A stretch of 60,486 nt of DNA from positions 1-60,486 of the forward strand of contig NZ_CAJPVH010000035.1 of the NCBI RefSeq assembly GCF_905397395.1, written 5' to 3'. Below are positions 47,790 through 57,635 of the stretch, in pieces. The notes below the pieces were generated by a model. That model did not search any database, had not been told where the DNA came from, and saw only the letters and a program-made list of their open reading frames with translations. The translations under genes and the position numbers were made by a program. The DNA is from Cupriavidus campinensis (GTDB lineage Bacteria; Pseudomonadota; Gammaproteobacteria; Burkholderiales; Burkholderiaceae). Numbering within the stretch: position 1 is the first letter of the stretch; every line of letters starts with the position of its first letter.

Positions 47790-49082
47790 TCAGCTCGCCG
47801 GGCGCTCCATGCGGCACGTGGTGGGCAGGGTTGTCTGGGCGGTCTTGAGCTTCTTCACAGTGCGGAAGCCGTAGCCAGACCCTTCGTTGTCGAAGCGCAC
47901 GTCCCCGCCCTGCTTCGCCATGACCGAAACATAGAGCGGCTGCAGCACCTGGTGGTCGTCCGCACGCACGGTGGCGTCGTGGAAATCGTTGGTGAAGCGC
48001 ATGTTCTCGAGCGCCAGCGCCACCTTGACGGCATCCGTGGAGCCGGCCTGGGTGATGGCCCGCGCCAGCATTTCCACCATCATCTGCATGCGCAGGTGCA
48101 CGTAGTCGTCGCGCGGCTCGGGGTAGCGGGTGCGGAATGCCTGGTAGAAGGCGTCGGACGCTGCGCCGCCCACGTTCGGGTGCCACTCGGCCACCGCCAG
48201 CACGCGGCCCACGCCGGCATCGCCCATCGCCGCCGGCGCGCCCAGCCCGTTGCCGTAGAACGTATAGAAGCGGGCGCCCAGCCCGCCCTCGCGCGCGGCC
48301 TTGACCATCAGCGTCAGGTCGTTGCCCCAGTTGCCGGTGATCACAGCGTCAGCGCCGCTGGCCTTGATCTTGGCGATGTACGGCGCGAAATCCTTGATCT
48401 TGCCGATCGGGTGGAATTCGTCGCCCACGATCTGGATGTCCGGCCGCTTGGCCGCCAGCATCTCACGTGCCGATTTCGCCACTTGGTGACCAAAGCTGTA
48501 GTCCTGGTCGATCAGGTAGACCTTGCGGACAGTGTGTTCGCCGCGAATCGCCTCGGTCAGCGCCTGCATGCGCATGTCCGAACTCGCGTCGAAGCGGAAA
48601 TGCCAGAAACTGCAATTCTCGTTGGTCAGCGCCGGATCGACGGCCGAGTAGTTGAGGAACAGCACGCGCGCCTCCGGCTGGCGCATGTTGTGGCGATTGA
48701 TCGCCGCCACCAGCGCCCCGGCCACGGCCGAGCTGTTGCCCTGCAAAACGAAGGGGATGCGCTTGTCCACCAGCGCGCGGAACTGGATCAGGCTTTCATC
48801 GACATTGCCCTTGCTGTCGAACGTGACCAGTTCCAGCGGACGGGCGCCCTCGGCGGTCTTCACGCCGCCGCGCGCGTTGACGCGGTCGATGGCAATGCGC
48901 AGGTTGCGCGCCACGGCGTCCCCGGCATTGGCGAACGGGCCGGACAGCCCCTCGATCATGCCCAGCCGGATCGGCGCGCCAGCCTCGCCCTGGGCATGCG
49001 CGCTCCCCGCCAGGCACAGCAGCGTCGCCGCCAGCCATGCACACCACGGGCCGCGCCGCCACCCCTTTTCCGCTCCGGACAT
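47790..49082 (-). CDS. Orphan ABC-type periplasmic binding protein (branched-chain amino acid/amide type)
   Basis: A 430-residue Peripla_BP type I protein with a signal peptide (LLCLAGSAHAQG, cleavage about residue 30), then IRLGMIEGLSGPFANAGDAVARNLRIA and DSKGNVDESLIQFRALVD. It is not close to UrtA in its signature positions and has no permease or ATPase gene beside it, so it must use a remote transporter or act as a sensor. The start MSGAEKGW at 49080-49082 has GGGGAGTGAGG upstream. Ligand unknown. Confidence 0.85.
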   Translation of the reverse strand: MSGAEKGWRRGPWCAWLAATLLCLAGSAHAQGEAGAPIRLGMIEGLSGPFANAGDAVARNLRIAIDRVNARGGVKTAEGARPLELVTFDSKGNVDESLIQFRALVDKRIPFVLQGNSSAVAGALVAAINRHNMRQPEARVLFLNYSAVDPALTNENCSFWHFRFDASSDMRMQALTEAIRGEHTVRKVYLIDQDYSFGHQVAKSAREMLAAKRPDIQIVGDEFHPIGKIKDFAPYIAKIKASGADAVITGNWGNDLTLMVKAAREGGLGARFYTFYGNGLGAPAAMGDAGVGRVLAVAEWHPNVGGAASDAFYQAFRTRYPEPRDDYVHLRMQMMVEMLARAITQAGSTDAVKVALALENMRFTNDFHDATVRADDHQVLQPLYVSVMAKQGGDVRFDNEGSGYGFRTVKKLKTAQTTLPTTCRMERPAS

Positions 49083-49238
49083 CCTCACTCCCCTTCTACA
49101 TCGCACGACGAAGGCGTGGATGGTACGGCAGCCGGGGCGATGGGGGCAATCCCATGAAAAAAGCAGCGTCCGATGCACATCGGCGCCGGACCGGACTACA
49201 CTTCCAGCATTCGTACGATCGCCAGTCGAGAAATCCCC

Positions 49239-49775
49239 ATGACCTCCCCCCTCCGATATTCCGGCCGCCGGTTGGCCCAGACCGTGGCTCTGGGCCTGGG
49301 CGCCGCCCTGCTTAGCGCCTGTACCGCCCTGGCCCCGGTGGATACCGGCCTGAAACTGGTCGGCCAGCCCGAGAGCGCCGTGATGGCCACCTTCGGCAAG
49401 CCCACCGACGTCTACAAGCTCGACGACGGCACCGTGCGCTGGTTCTATTCGAAACAGCCGCTGGGCCAGGAATCGTACGCCGCCGACTTCGACAAGAATG
49501 GCAATCTGACGAATTTCCGGCAGATGCTCCGGACGCCGGAACTGTACAAGGCGCAGGTCAATGTCTGGACCAAGAAAGACGTGCTGGAGCACTTCGGTGC
49601 CCCGCGCGAGCCAAATCAGTACTTTCCATTGATGAAACGCGAGGTGTGGAGCTACCGCTTCCGCCACGAAGACCAGTGGTACTCGCTGTTCAATTTCTAT
49701 TTCGATGACGCCGGCTTGCTGCGCCAGACCCAGATCACGCCAGATCCACTGTACGACCGCTCCGATCGCCCGTAG
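49239..49775 (+). CDS. Lipoprotein with two BamE/OmlA-like repeats
   Basis: A 178-residue lipoprotein with lipobox LLSAC (Cys28). Two similar halves follow: VGQPESAVMATFGKPTDVYKL...WFYSKQPLGQESYAADFDKNGNL and TKKDVLEHFGAPREPNQYFPL...YRFRHEDQWYSLFNFYFDDAGLL. Each has the 'x-V-x-x-x-FG-x-P' turn and a final beta hairpin typical of the SmpA/OmlA/BamE fold. It is probably in the outer membrane facing the periplasm. MTSPLRYSGRR at 49239 is chosen as start to give a short type II signal peptide. Confidence 0.75.
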   Translation: MTSPLRYSGRRLAQTVALGLGAALLSACTALAPVDTGLKLVGQPESAVMATFGKPTDVYKLDDGTVRWFYSKQPLGQESYAADFDKNGNLTNFRQMLRTPELYKAQVNVWTKKDVLEHFGAPREPNQYFPLMKREVWSYRFRHEDQWYSLFNFYFDDAGLLRQTQITPDPLYDRSDRP

Positions 49776-49812
49776 CCGTATCGATTGCGAGACATCGCCA
49801 TCCAACGAAAAA

Positions 49813-49848
49813 CCGCCCGTCGTCGCGGGATACGCGACTGACGGGCGG
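49813..49848 (-). terminator. Rho-independent terminator of leuA
   Basis: CCGCCCGTC/GACGGGCGG (9 bp) is extended by GTCGCG/CGCGAC with one bulged base, and the minus strand continues with five T. A second GC hairpin (GGGGGCC/GGCCCCC, 49860-49878) lies between it and leuA. Confidence 0.88.
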
Positions 49849-49901
49849 CTGATGGTCGCGGGGGCCTTGTGGGCCCCCGGCGCCGGTACGCGGATCGGAG
49901 G

Positions 49902-51440
49902 TCAGATCTGCGGGTTGATCTTCTGTACGGCCTTGTCGTGCAGCTTGTTCAACGCGGCCAGGTAGGCCTTGGCCGATGCCGCGACGATGTCCGGATCGGT
50001 GCCCACGCCGTTGACGATGCGGCCGGCCTTCGACAGCCGCACGGTCACTTCGCCCTGCGCCTGTGTGCCGGTGGTGATGGCGTTCACCGAGTACAGCACC
50101 AGTTCCGCGCCGCTGTTGACCTTGCCTTCGATGGCATGCATGGTGGCGTCGACGGGACCATTGCCCTCGGCTTCACCAGTCTGCTCGCTGCCATCCATAT
50201 TGAAAACCACGCGCGCATGCGGGCGCTCGCCGGTCTCGGAGCGCTGCGACAGCGACACGAAGCGGTAGTGCTCGTTCACGTCGTGCGCCTCATCCGAAAC
50301 GATGGCCATGATGTCTTCGTCGAAGATCTCGGCCTTCTGGTCGGCCAGTTCCTTGAAGCGGCCGAAGGCGGCGTTGACTTCGCTCTCGCTCTCGAGTTCG
50401 ATGCCCAGCTCCTGCAGGCGCTGCTTGAACGCATTGCGGCCCGAGAGCTTGCCGAGCACGATCTTGTTGGCGGTCCAGCCCACGTCTTCCGCGCGCATGA
50501 TCTCGTAGGTGTCACGTGCCTTGAGCACGCCGTCCTGATGGATGCCAGAGGCGTGCGCGAAGGCGTTGGCGCCCACCACGGCCTTGTTCGGCTGCACCAC
50601 GAAACCGGTGATCTGCGAGACCAGCTTGGAGGCCGGCACGATCTGCGTGGTGTCGATGTTCACGTCCATGTTGAAGTAGTCGCGGCGCGTCTTCACGGCC
50701 ATCACCACCTCTTCCAGGCTCGTGTTGCCGGCCCGCTCGCCGAGACCGTTGATCGTGCACTCGATCTGGCGCGCGCCGCCCAGCTTCACGGCGGCCAGCG
50801 AGTTGGCCACGGCCATGCCCAGGTCATTGTGGCAGTGCACCGACCAGACCGCCTTGTCCGAGTTGGGGATACGCTCACGCACGGAGCGGATCAGGTCCGC
50901 GTAGCCTTCGGGCACCGCGTAGCCAACCGTATCGGGCAGGTTGATCGTGGTCGCGCCTTCGGCAATCACGCCCTCAAGCACGCGGCAGAGGAAGTCCATG
51001 TCCGAACGGCTGCCGTCTTCTGGCGAAAATTCGATGTCGTCAGTGAACTGGCGCGCGAAGCGCACGGCCAGGCGCGCCTGCTCGTACACCTGGTCCGGCG
51101 TCATGCGCAGCTTCTTCTCCATGTGCAGCGCCGAGGTGGCGATGAACGTATGGATCCGGAACGAGTTGGCCGGCTTGAGCGCCTCCGCCGCGCGGGCGAT
51201 GTCCTTGTCGTTGGCGCGCGCCAGCGAGCAGATCGTCGAATCCTTGACCACCTGGGCGATCGAGCGAATGGCTTCGAAGTCACCATTGGAGCTGGCCGCA
51301 AAGCCGGCCTCGATCACATCGACCCTCAGCCGTTCCAGCTGGCGCGCGATGCGAATCTTCTCTTCGCGGGTCATCGAGGCACCGGGCGACTGCTCGCCAT
51401 CACGCAAGGTGGTATCGAAAATGATGAGTTTGTCAGACAT
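49902..51440 (-). CDS. leuA: 2-isopropylmalate synthase
   Basis: A 512-residue enzyme for the first committed step of leucine synthesis, condensing acetyl-CoA with 2-oxoisovalerate. The catalytic TIM barrel begins [18 protein letters not shown] (metal-binding Asp), with [14 protein letters not shown] (HxH ligands, about 203-216), and the C-terminal regulatory domain (about 390-512) is present for leucine feedback. The start MSDKLIIFD at 51438-51440 follows AGGAGCTCC. Its leader contains a candidate attenuator. Confidence 0.97.
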   Translation of the reverse strand: MSDKLIIFDTTLRDGEQSPGASMTREEKIRIARQLERLRVDVIEAGFAASSNGDFEAIRSIAQVVKDSTICSLARANDKDIARAAEALKPANSFRIHTFIATSALHMEKKLRMTPDQVYEQARLAVRFARQFTDDIEFSPEDGSRSDMDFLCRVLEGVIAEGATTINLPDTVGYAVPEGYADLIRSVRERIPNSDKAVWSVHCHNDLGMAVANSLAAVKLGGARQIECTINGLGERAGNTSLEEVVMAVKTRRDYFNMDVNIDTTQIVPASKLVSQITGFVVQPNKAVVGANAFAHASGIHQDGVLKARDTYEIMRAEDVGWTANKIVLGKLSGRNAFKQRLQELGIELESESEVNAAFGRFKELADQKAEIFDEDIMAIVSDEAHDVNEHYRFVSLSQRSETGERPHARVVFNMDGSEQTGEAEGNGPVDATMHAIEGKVNSGAELVLYSVNAITTGTQAQGEVTVRLSKAGRIVNGVGTDPDIVAASAKAYLAALNKLHDKAVQKINPQI

Positions 51441-51530
51441 TTTGTGGAGCTCCTGGGCTGTACCTTGTTGTGTGCCGTGCCGTCCCGTCCTTGGTGCCGC
51501 CGGGCGTCGCAGTCCTCGAAATCGAATGCA

Positions 51531-51568
51531 AAACGCCCCGGCGTGCATGGGTGCAGGCCGGGGCGTTT
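51531..51568 (-). terminator. Attenuator terminator in the leuA leader
   Basis: AAACGCCCCGGC and GCCGGGGCGTTT form a perfect 12-bp stem, with an inner TGCA/TGCA pair around a 4-base loop, and the minus strand continues TTTT (shared in part with the stem). It lies between the leader ORF stop (51618) and the leuA start (51440), i.e. inside the leuA mRNA, so it must be read through for leuA expression. Confidence 0.85.
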
Positions 51569-51617
51569 GAAAACTAGGAAAATTCCTGGTGATTCCGCGC
51601 TAGGGCGATAGCGTCCC

Positions 51618-51698
51618 TCAGCGCGCGCGCGTCCCGACCCGATGGCCTAGTAGGCCACCTAGAGTGGTGCGGGCGAGTAGGGACTGGCGCGAAATCAT
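51618..51698 (-). CDS. leuL: leu operon leader peptide (candidate leuL)
   Basis: A 26-codon ORF that begins MISRQSLLARTTLGGLLGHR and ends at TGA 51618-51620. Five of its codons are Leu, and four are CTA (51678-51680, 51660-51662, 51651-51653, 51648-51650), a rare codon in this GC-rich DNA; the other is CTC. The tandem CTA CTA lies within the palindrome TGGCCTACTAGGCCA (51643-51657). Stalling here under leucine shortage would change folding ahead of the terminator at 51531. The ATG is directly at the predicted transcription start, so translation may be leaderless. Confidence 0.75.
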   Translation of the reverse strand: MISRQSLLARTTLGGLLGHRVGTRAR

Positions 51699-51705
51699 GT
51701 CGGGG

Positions 51706-51734
51706 ACTATATCCGGTTTGGCGCGCGCGTGCAA
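51706..51734 (-). promoter_or_regulatory. Candidate sigma-70 promoter of leuL-leuA
   Basis: On the minus strand TTGCAC (51729-51734) and TATAGT (51706-51711) are exactly 17 bp apart. The start of transcription would fall at about 51698-51701, at or within three bases of the leader ATG (51696-51698). Confidence 0.65.
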
Positions 51735-51756
51735 GGCGGGCCGACCCGGGCCGATT

Positions 51757-52260
51757 TCAGCCCTTCGGCGGAATCCGCAGCTTCTGACCCGGATAGATCT
51801 TGTCCGGGTGCGAAAGCATCGGCTTGTTCGCTTCGAAGATCTTGTTGTACTCGGCACCATTGCCGTAGGCCACCTGGGCGATGGCCCAGAGCGTGTCGCC
51901 CTTGACCACGGTATGCCATTGCGATTCAGTGGACTCCACGTTGACGGACATCTTGTCCTCCACCGACTCCACGCCTTCCACATTGCCGGCACAGAGGATG
52001 ATCTTCTCCCGGGTTGCCTGGTCCGGCGCCACGCCGAACACCGTCGCCTTGCCCTGCGAGCCGTCCACCTGGACCATCAGCCCGGTGGCGTCGAGCCCCA
52101 TCTGCTTGATGTAGGCCTCGATGGCGTCGCCGGCGGCGCGGTTGGCGGCCTCCACCTTCTCTGCCGAGGCGTCCGCCTTGGCCGCTTCCTGCGCAGCCTT
52201 GGCCTCGCCCTTGCCGAACAGCTTTTCGCCCGCTTCCTTGATGAAGTCAAACATGCCCAT
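51757..52260 (-). CDS. kbp: BON-LysM domain protein, Kbp (YgaU)-like
   Basis: A 167-residue protein beginning MGMFDFIKEAGEKLFG, as in E. coli Kbp. A BON domain (about 45-105, with GLMVQVDGSQGKATVFGVAP) and a C-terminal LysM domain (about 114-165, HTVVKGDTLWAIAQVAYGN and IFEANKPMLSHPDKIYPGQ) match Kbp over the whole length. E. coli Kbp is a cytoplasmic potassium-binding protein. Relative to it, this protein has an Ala/Glu/Lys-rich helical insertion after residue 16. There is no signal peptide. It starts after AGGAGA. Confidence 0.88.
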   Translation of the reverse strand: MGMFDFIKEAGEKLFGKGEAKAAQEAAKADASAEKVEAANRAAGDAIEAYIKQMGLDATGLMVQVDGSQGKATVFGVAPDQATREKIILCAGNVEGVESVEDKMSVNVESTESQWHTVVKGDTLWAIAQVAYGNGAEYNKIFEANKPMLSHPDKIYPGQKLRIPPKG

Positions 52261-52331
52261 GACATTCTCCTGACGGTGAGTGGAACGTAATGCGACCCGC
52301 GTGATGCGGATTGAAATGCCGCCGAAACGAC

Positions 52332-52355
52332 ACAGGGCGCCCGAAGACGCCCTGT
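52332..52355 (-). terminator. UUCG-capped hairpin after pssA
   Basis: ACAGGGCG and CGCCCTGT pair perfectly, and the inner bases read TC-TTCG-GG on the minus strand, forming a stable UUCG tetraloop. It is 12 bases after the pssA stop; the following T-run is weak. Confidence 0.65.
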
Positions 52356-52366
52356 TGCCATGCTTG

Positions 52367-53272
52367 CTAGTTACCGCCGCCGAGCCCGTCGGGTCCGCCG
52401 GCGCGTGCCTTGCGTACCCCGCCTGGCTCGCCGTGCAGCGCGCGCCAGGCCCACAGCAGGTAGCCTGACACCGCGTAGGCCACAAACAGCCCGAACAGCG
52501 CCACCGGCGGATCGGTGGAAACCACCACGAACAGCACCAGCACGAGCACCATCATGCCGAAGGGCACGCGGTAGCGCACGTCCAGCGCCTTGCCGCTGTA
52601 AAACGGGGCGTTCGAGACCATCGACAGGCCCGCATAGAGCGTAATCGCAAAAGCGACCCACGGCATCCACAGCTCCCTGACCGGCAGCTTGTTGTCGATG
52701 ACCAGCCAGACGAAGCCGGCCACCAGTGCCGCCGCGGCCGGGCTTGGCAGGCCCTGGAAGAAACGCTTGTCCACCACGCCGATATTGGCGTTGAAGCGCG
52801 CCAGACGCAGCGCTGCGCAGGTGCAGTAGACGAACGCGGCGATCCAGCCCCATTTGCCGAGATCGCGCAGGATCCAGGTGTACATGACCAGCGCCGGCGC
52901 CACGCCGAACGACGTCATGTCCGAAAGCGAATCGTACTGCTCGCCGAATGCGCTCTGCGTGTTGGTGATGCGCGCCACGCGGCCGTCCATGCCGTCCAGC
53001 ACCATGGCCGCGAAGATGGCGATGGCGGCCGAGTCGAAGTGGCCGTTCATCGCCGCCACGATGGCGTAGAAGCCGGCGAACAGCGCGGCGGTGGTGAACG
53101 CGTTGGGCAGCAGGTAGATGCCGCGCCGGCGCGGGCGCACGTACTCGATGTCGGGCCCTTCCTCGGCCTCGTCGTAGCCGGGGTCGTTGCGCAACTGGTT
53201 GCGGCGGAACGGTCGCAGATGCGTCACGTTGCCGATGCTGACGCGCTTGTTCCGTCGATTGAAGGCACCCAT
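52367..53272 (-). CDS. pssA: CDP-diacylglycerol-serine O-phosphatidyltransferase
   Basis: A 301-residue inner-membrane enzyme making phosphatidylserine from CDP-diacylglycerol and serine. The CDP-alcohol phosphotransferase motif D-G-x2-A-R-x8-G-x3-D-x3-D is complete at about 93-118 (starting DGMDGRVAR). About eight hydrophobic segments follow a positively charged N-terminus. The start MGAFNRRNKR at 53270-53272 lies 34 bases after psd, so the two steps of phosphatidylethanolamine synthesis are co-transcribed. Confidence 0.95.
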   Translation of the reverse strand: MGAFNRRNKRVSIGNVTHLRPFRRNQLRNDPGYDEAEEGPDIEYVRPRRRGIYLLPNAFTTAALFAGFYAIVAAMNGHFDSAAIAIFAAMVLDGMDGRVARITNTQSAFGEQYDSLSDMTSFGVAPALVMYTWILRDLGKWGWIAAFVYCTCAALRLARFNANIGVVDKRFFQGLPSPAAAALVAGFVWLVIDNKLPVRELWMPWVAFAITLYAGLSMVSNAPFYSGKALDVRYRVPFGMMVLVLVLFVVVSTDPPVALFGLFVAYAVSGYLLWAWRALHGEPGGVRKARAGGPDGLGGGN

Positions 53273-53306
53273 GCCAGCCTCTCCTATCAGTGTGGACGGC
53301 GGCGGC

Positions 53307-53969
53307 TTACTGCTGCGCGCCCTGCACGTCCAGTTCGGCCAGCACGGTCGACGAGGCGGACACCTTCTCGCCAATCGTCACGCGCGGGCGCGCATCGACG
53401 GGCAGGTACACGTCCACGCGCGAGCCGAAGCGGATGAAGCCGTAACGCTGGCCACGCGAGAGTGTGTCGCCCACCTTGGTGTAGCACAGGATACGGCGCG
53501 CCACCAGCCCGGCCACCTGGACCAGCGTGACCACCTTGCCGTCCTGCGCGCGGCGAATCACGATGGCGTTGCGCTCGTTTTCCACCGACGCCTTGTCCAG
53601 ATCGGCATTGACGAACTTGCCCGGGAAGTATTCGAGCTTCTCGACCTTGCCGTCCACCGAAACGCGGTTCGAATGCACGTTGAACACGTTCATGAACACG
53701 CTGATCTTGAGCGCCTCGCGCCCGGCGTACGGGTCCTGGGTCTTCTCCACCACGACGATGCGGCCGTCGGCGGGCGCCAGCACCGCGTTCGGCGCCGACG
53801 GAATCGGCCGGGGCGGATCGCGGAAGAACTGGAGCACGAAGATCGTGAGAATCCACAGCGGCAGCGCCCACCAGAAACCTGCGCTGACATGCACCAGCAG
53901 CGAGATGACGAATGCGCCGGCCAGGAATGGCCAGCCTTCACGGGCGATCAGCGGATGAGGATAGTTCAT
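53307..53969 (-). CDS. psd: Phosphatidylserine decarboxylase, short (archaeal-like) form
   Basis: A 220-residue proenzyme. Two hydrophobic segments near the N-terminus anchor it, and [14 protein letters not shown] and [16 protein letters not shown] are family signatures. The self-cleavage site that yields the pyruvoyl group is the Gly-Ser of [12 protein letters not shown] (about 180-191). It is shorter than the E. coli enzyme and belongs to the short type common in betaproteobacteria. It starts [12 protein letters not shown] at 53967-53969. Confidence 0.95.
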   Translation of the reverse strand: MNYPHPLIAREGWPFLAGAFVISLLVHVSAGFWWALPLWILTIFVLQFFRDPPRPIPSAPNAVLAPADGRIVVVEKTQDPYAGREALKISVFMNVFNVHSNRVSVDGKVEKLEYFPGKFVNADLDKASVENERNAIVIRRAQDGKVVTLVQVAGLVARRILCYTKVGDTLSRGQRYGFIRFGSRVDVYLPVDARPRVTIGEKVSASSTVLAELDVQGAQQ

Positions 53970-54123
53970 GCAAGACTTGGTCTGAAGTTCAGGTAGAAAC
54001 GATACGCCGTGCCGGGTCGGCGCCATGGACTGGCCGCCGTCGGGGCTTTGTAGGGGTATCGCCGCGAATAATAAGAAAGATTCGAGCCAGCGCCCGAATA
54101 AAGTCCGACAAGGATAACAAAAA
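53970..54123. promoter_or_regulatory. Promoter region upstream of psd-pssA
   Basis: No gene is seen. An AT-rich patch (about 54065-54122) with TTATTATTC and TTTATTC on the minus strand is the likely promoter of psd, and its outer end doubles as the T-run of the ilvC terminator. I could not fix a -35/-10 pair. Confidence 0.4.
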
Positions 54124-54188
54124 GCCGTCCAGCCTCCGCCAAAATGCCTCACGCAACACTGCGCGGGGCCGGCGGCGGGCTGGACGGC
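54124..54188 (-). terminator. Terminator of ilvC
   Basis: GCCGTCCAGCC and GGCTGGACGGC are a perfect 11-bp inverted repeat with a GC-rich 43-base loop that folds further. The minus strand continues TTTTTGTT. It lies 47 bases after the ilvC stop. Confidence 0.7.
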
Positions 54189-54235
54189 CGAGGGCGGCGG
54201 GCCCCGGGGGCCCCGCCCTGCCAGCTGTCGTCAGC

Positions 54236-55270
<1,035 letters not shown>

Positions 55271-55380
55271 CTAAGTCTGCGTATAAGGGGTGGCGGCGTG
55301 GCACGGGCGTTGGTTCCGATTCACGCGTCGCGCCGCCGGGGATACTGCGATTGGCTTGTGGCCGCTGCCGGGTGCGCCGG

Positions 55381-55872
55381 TCAGACCTTCAGGATGCGTT
55401 CGCCGCGGCCGATGCCGGAGCCGCCCGTACGGACGGTCTCCAGGATCGCGGTGCGGTCGATGGCATCGAGGAACGCATCCAGCTTGCCGCCGTTGCCGGT
55501 CAGCTCGATGGTGTACGTCTTCTCGGTCACGTCGATGATGCGGCCCCGGAAGATGTCGGCGGTGCGCTTCATTTCCTCGCGCTCCTTGCCCACCGCGCGC
55601 ACCTTCACGAGCATCAGCTCGCGCTCGATGTGCGCGCCTTCCGTCAGGTCCACCACCTTGACCACTTCCACCAGGCGGTTCAGGTGCTTGGTGATCTGCT
55701 CGATCACGTCGTCCGAGCCGGTGGTGACGATGGTCATCCGCGACAGCGACGCATCCTCGGTGGGGGCCACCGTGAGCGTCTCGATGTTGTAGCCGCGCGC
55801 CGAGAACAGCCCCACCACGCGCGACAGCGCGCCGGGCTCGTTTTCCAGCAGGACCGAAATGATGTGTCGCAT
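55381..55872 (-). CDS. ilvH: Acetolactate synthase small (regulatory) subunit
   Basis: A 163-residue regulatory subunit with an N-terminal ACT domain beginning MRHIISVLLENEPGALSRVVGLFSARG, which binds valine for feedback inhibition, and a C-terminal domain (about 80-163). The ATG at 55870-55872 overlaps the large-subunit stop by one base (TAATG), which ensures coupled synthesis. Confidence 0.96.
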   Translation of the reverse strand: MRHIISVLLENEPGALSRVVGLFSARGYNIETLTVAPTEDASLSRMTIVTTGSDDVIEQITKHLNRLVEVVKVVDLTEGAHIERELMLVKVRAVGKEREEMKRTADIFRGRIIDVTEKTYTIELTGNGGKLDAFLDAIDRTAILETVRTGGSGIGRGERILKV

Positions 55873-57635
55873 TACAGGTCCTCCGCGCCGAGCAGCATTT
55901 CGGAGATGCCCTTGCCGGCCTGGACCATCGGCCACACGTTTTCCGTGGGGTCGGTCTGGAAGTCCAGGAACACGGTGCGGTCCTTGAGGCGGAACGCCTC
56001 GCGCAGCGCCGGCTCGACATCGGCCGTCTTCTCCACGCGGATACCCACGTGGCCGAAGGCCTCGGCCAGCTTGACGAAGTCAGGCAGCGCGGTCATGTAG
56101 GAGTGCGAGTAGCGGTTGTCGTACTCGATCTCCTGCCACTGGCGCACCATGCCCAGGTAGCCGTTGTTCAGCGAGCAGATCTTGACCGGGGTGTCGTACT
56201 GGAGGCAGGTGGACAGTTCCTGGATGCACATCTGGATCGAGCCTTCGCCCGTGATCGTGACCACTTCCTTGTCCGGGAACGCCTTCTTGATGCCCATCGC
56301 GTACGGCAGGCCCACGCCCATCGTGCCCAGGCCGCCGGAGTTGATCCAGCGGCGCGGCTCGTTGAACTTGTAGAACTGCGCGGCCCACATCTGGTGCTGG
56401 CCCACGTCGGAGCAGATGAATGCGTCGCCCTTGGTCAGTTCCCAGATCTTTTCCACCACGTACTGCGGCTTGATGATCTCGCTGTGGCGGTCGTACTTGA
56501 GGCAGTCCACCGAACGCCATTGCTCGATCTGGTCCCACCACTTGGCCAGGGCCTCGCGCTTGGGCTTGACGTCGCTGGCCTGCAGCTGGGCGATCAGTTC
56601 CTGGAGCACGTCCTTGACGTTGCCGACGATGGGAATGTCGACCTTCACGCGCTTCGAGATCGACGAGGGGTCGATATCGATATGGATGATCTTGCGTGCC
56701 TGTGCGGTGAAGTGCGCCGGGTTGCCGATCACGCGGTCGTCGAAGCGGGCGCCGATGGCGATCAGCACGTCGCAGTTCTGCATGGCCATGTTGGCTTCAT
56801 ACGTCCCGTGCATGCCGAGCATGCCGAGGAACTGCTTGTGCGTGCCCGGGAACGCGCCCAGGCCCATCAGCGTGTTGGTAACCGGATGGCCCGTGATGGC
56901 GGCCAGCTGACGCAGTTCCTCGCTGGCATTGGCCAGCACCACGCCGCCGCCCGTATAGATATACGGACGCTCGGCGCCCTGCAGCAGCGCTACAGCCTTG
57001 CGGATCTGGCCCGAGTGCCCCTTGTTCACGGGGTTGTACGAGCGCATGTCGATCGACTTCGGGTACTCGTACTTGCACGCATTCCGGGAGACATCCTTCG
57101 GAATATCGACCACCACGGGGCCGGGACGGCCGGTGGCAGCGATGAAGAACGCCTTCTTGATCGTCGCGGCGAGGTCGCGCACATCCTTCACGAGGAAGTT
57201 GTGCTTGACGATCGGGCGCGTGATGCCGACGGTGTCGCATTCCTGGAAGGCATCCTGGCCGATGGCATGGGTCGGCACGTTGCCGGTGATCACCACCATC
57301 GGGATCGAGTCCAGGTAGGCGGTGGCGATGCCGGTCACGGCATTGGTCACGCCCGGGCCGGAAGTCACCAGGGCGACGCCGACCTTGCCCGTGGCGCGCG
57401 CGTAGCCATCCGCGGCATGGACCGCAGCCTGCTCGTGGCGCACCAGGATGTGCTCGAACTTCTTTTGCTTGTGGAGCTCGTCGTAGATGTACAGCACCGC
57501 GCCGCCGGGGTAGCCCCAGACGTATTCGACGCCTTCTTCGGCGAGTGCGTGACAGAGAATTTCCGCACCGATCATTTCGGGTGCGGCAGATGAATTGCTG
57601 TCTGCGTGGGAGAATTCCGCGCTGGGCATGTTCAT
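55872..57635 (-). CDS. ilvI: Acetolactate synthase large (catalytic) subunit
   Basis: A 587-residue thiamine diphosphate enzyme for the first common step of valine, leucine and isoleucine synthesis. It has the N-terminal PYR domain with the catalytic Glu in VRHEQAAVHAADGYARATG, a central FAD-binding domain, and the C-terminal PP domain with GEGSIQMCIQELSTCLQYDTPVKICSLNN (GDG-NN motif variant GEG). The ATG at 57633-57635 is preferred because AAAGGA lies five bases before it; an ATG at 57629 is possible. ilvB is an equally used name. Confidence 0.95.
   Translation of the reverse strand: MNMPSAEFSHADSNSSAAPEMIGAEILCHALAEEGVEYVWGYPGGAVLYIYDELHKQKKFEHILVRHEQAAVHAADGYARATGKVGVALVTSGPGVTNAVTGIATAYLDSIPMVVITGNVPTHAIGQDAFQECDTVGITRPIVKHNFLVKDVRDLAATIKKAFFIAATGRPGPVVVDIPKDVSRNACKYEYPKSIDMRSYNPVNKGHSGQIRKAVALLQGAERPYIYTGGGVVLANASEELRQLAAITGHPVTNTLMGLGAFPGTHKQFLGMLGMHGTYEANMAMQNCDVLIAIGARFDDRVIGNPAHFTAQARKIIHIDIDPSSISKRVKVDIPIVGNVKDVLQELIAQLQASDVKPKREALAKWWDQIEQWRSVDCLKYDRHSEIIKPQYVVEKIWELTKGDAFICSDVGQHQMWAAQFYKFNEPRRWINSGGLGTMGVGLPYAMGIKKAFPDKEVVTITGEGSIQMCIQELSTCLQYDTPVKICSLNNGYLGMVRQWQEIEYDNRYSHSYMTALPDFVKLAEAFGHVGIRVEKTADVEPALREAFRLKDRTVFLDFQTDPTENVWPMVQAGKGISEMLLGAEDL

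Noticed and set aside
49083..49805. Upstream extension of the orphan binding protein to 671 residues
   Set aside because: The extension runs antisense over the plus-strand lipoprotein gene, and a signal peptide begins at 49082.
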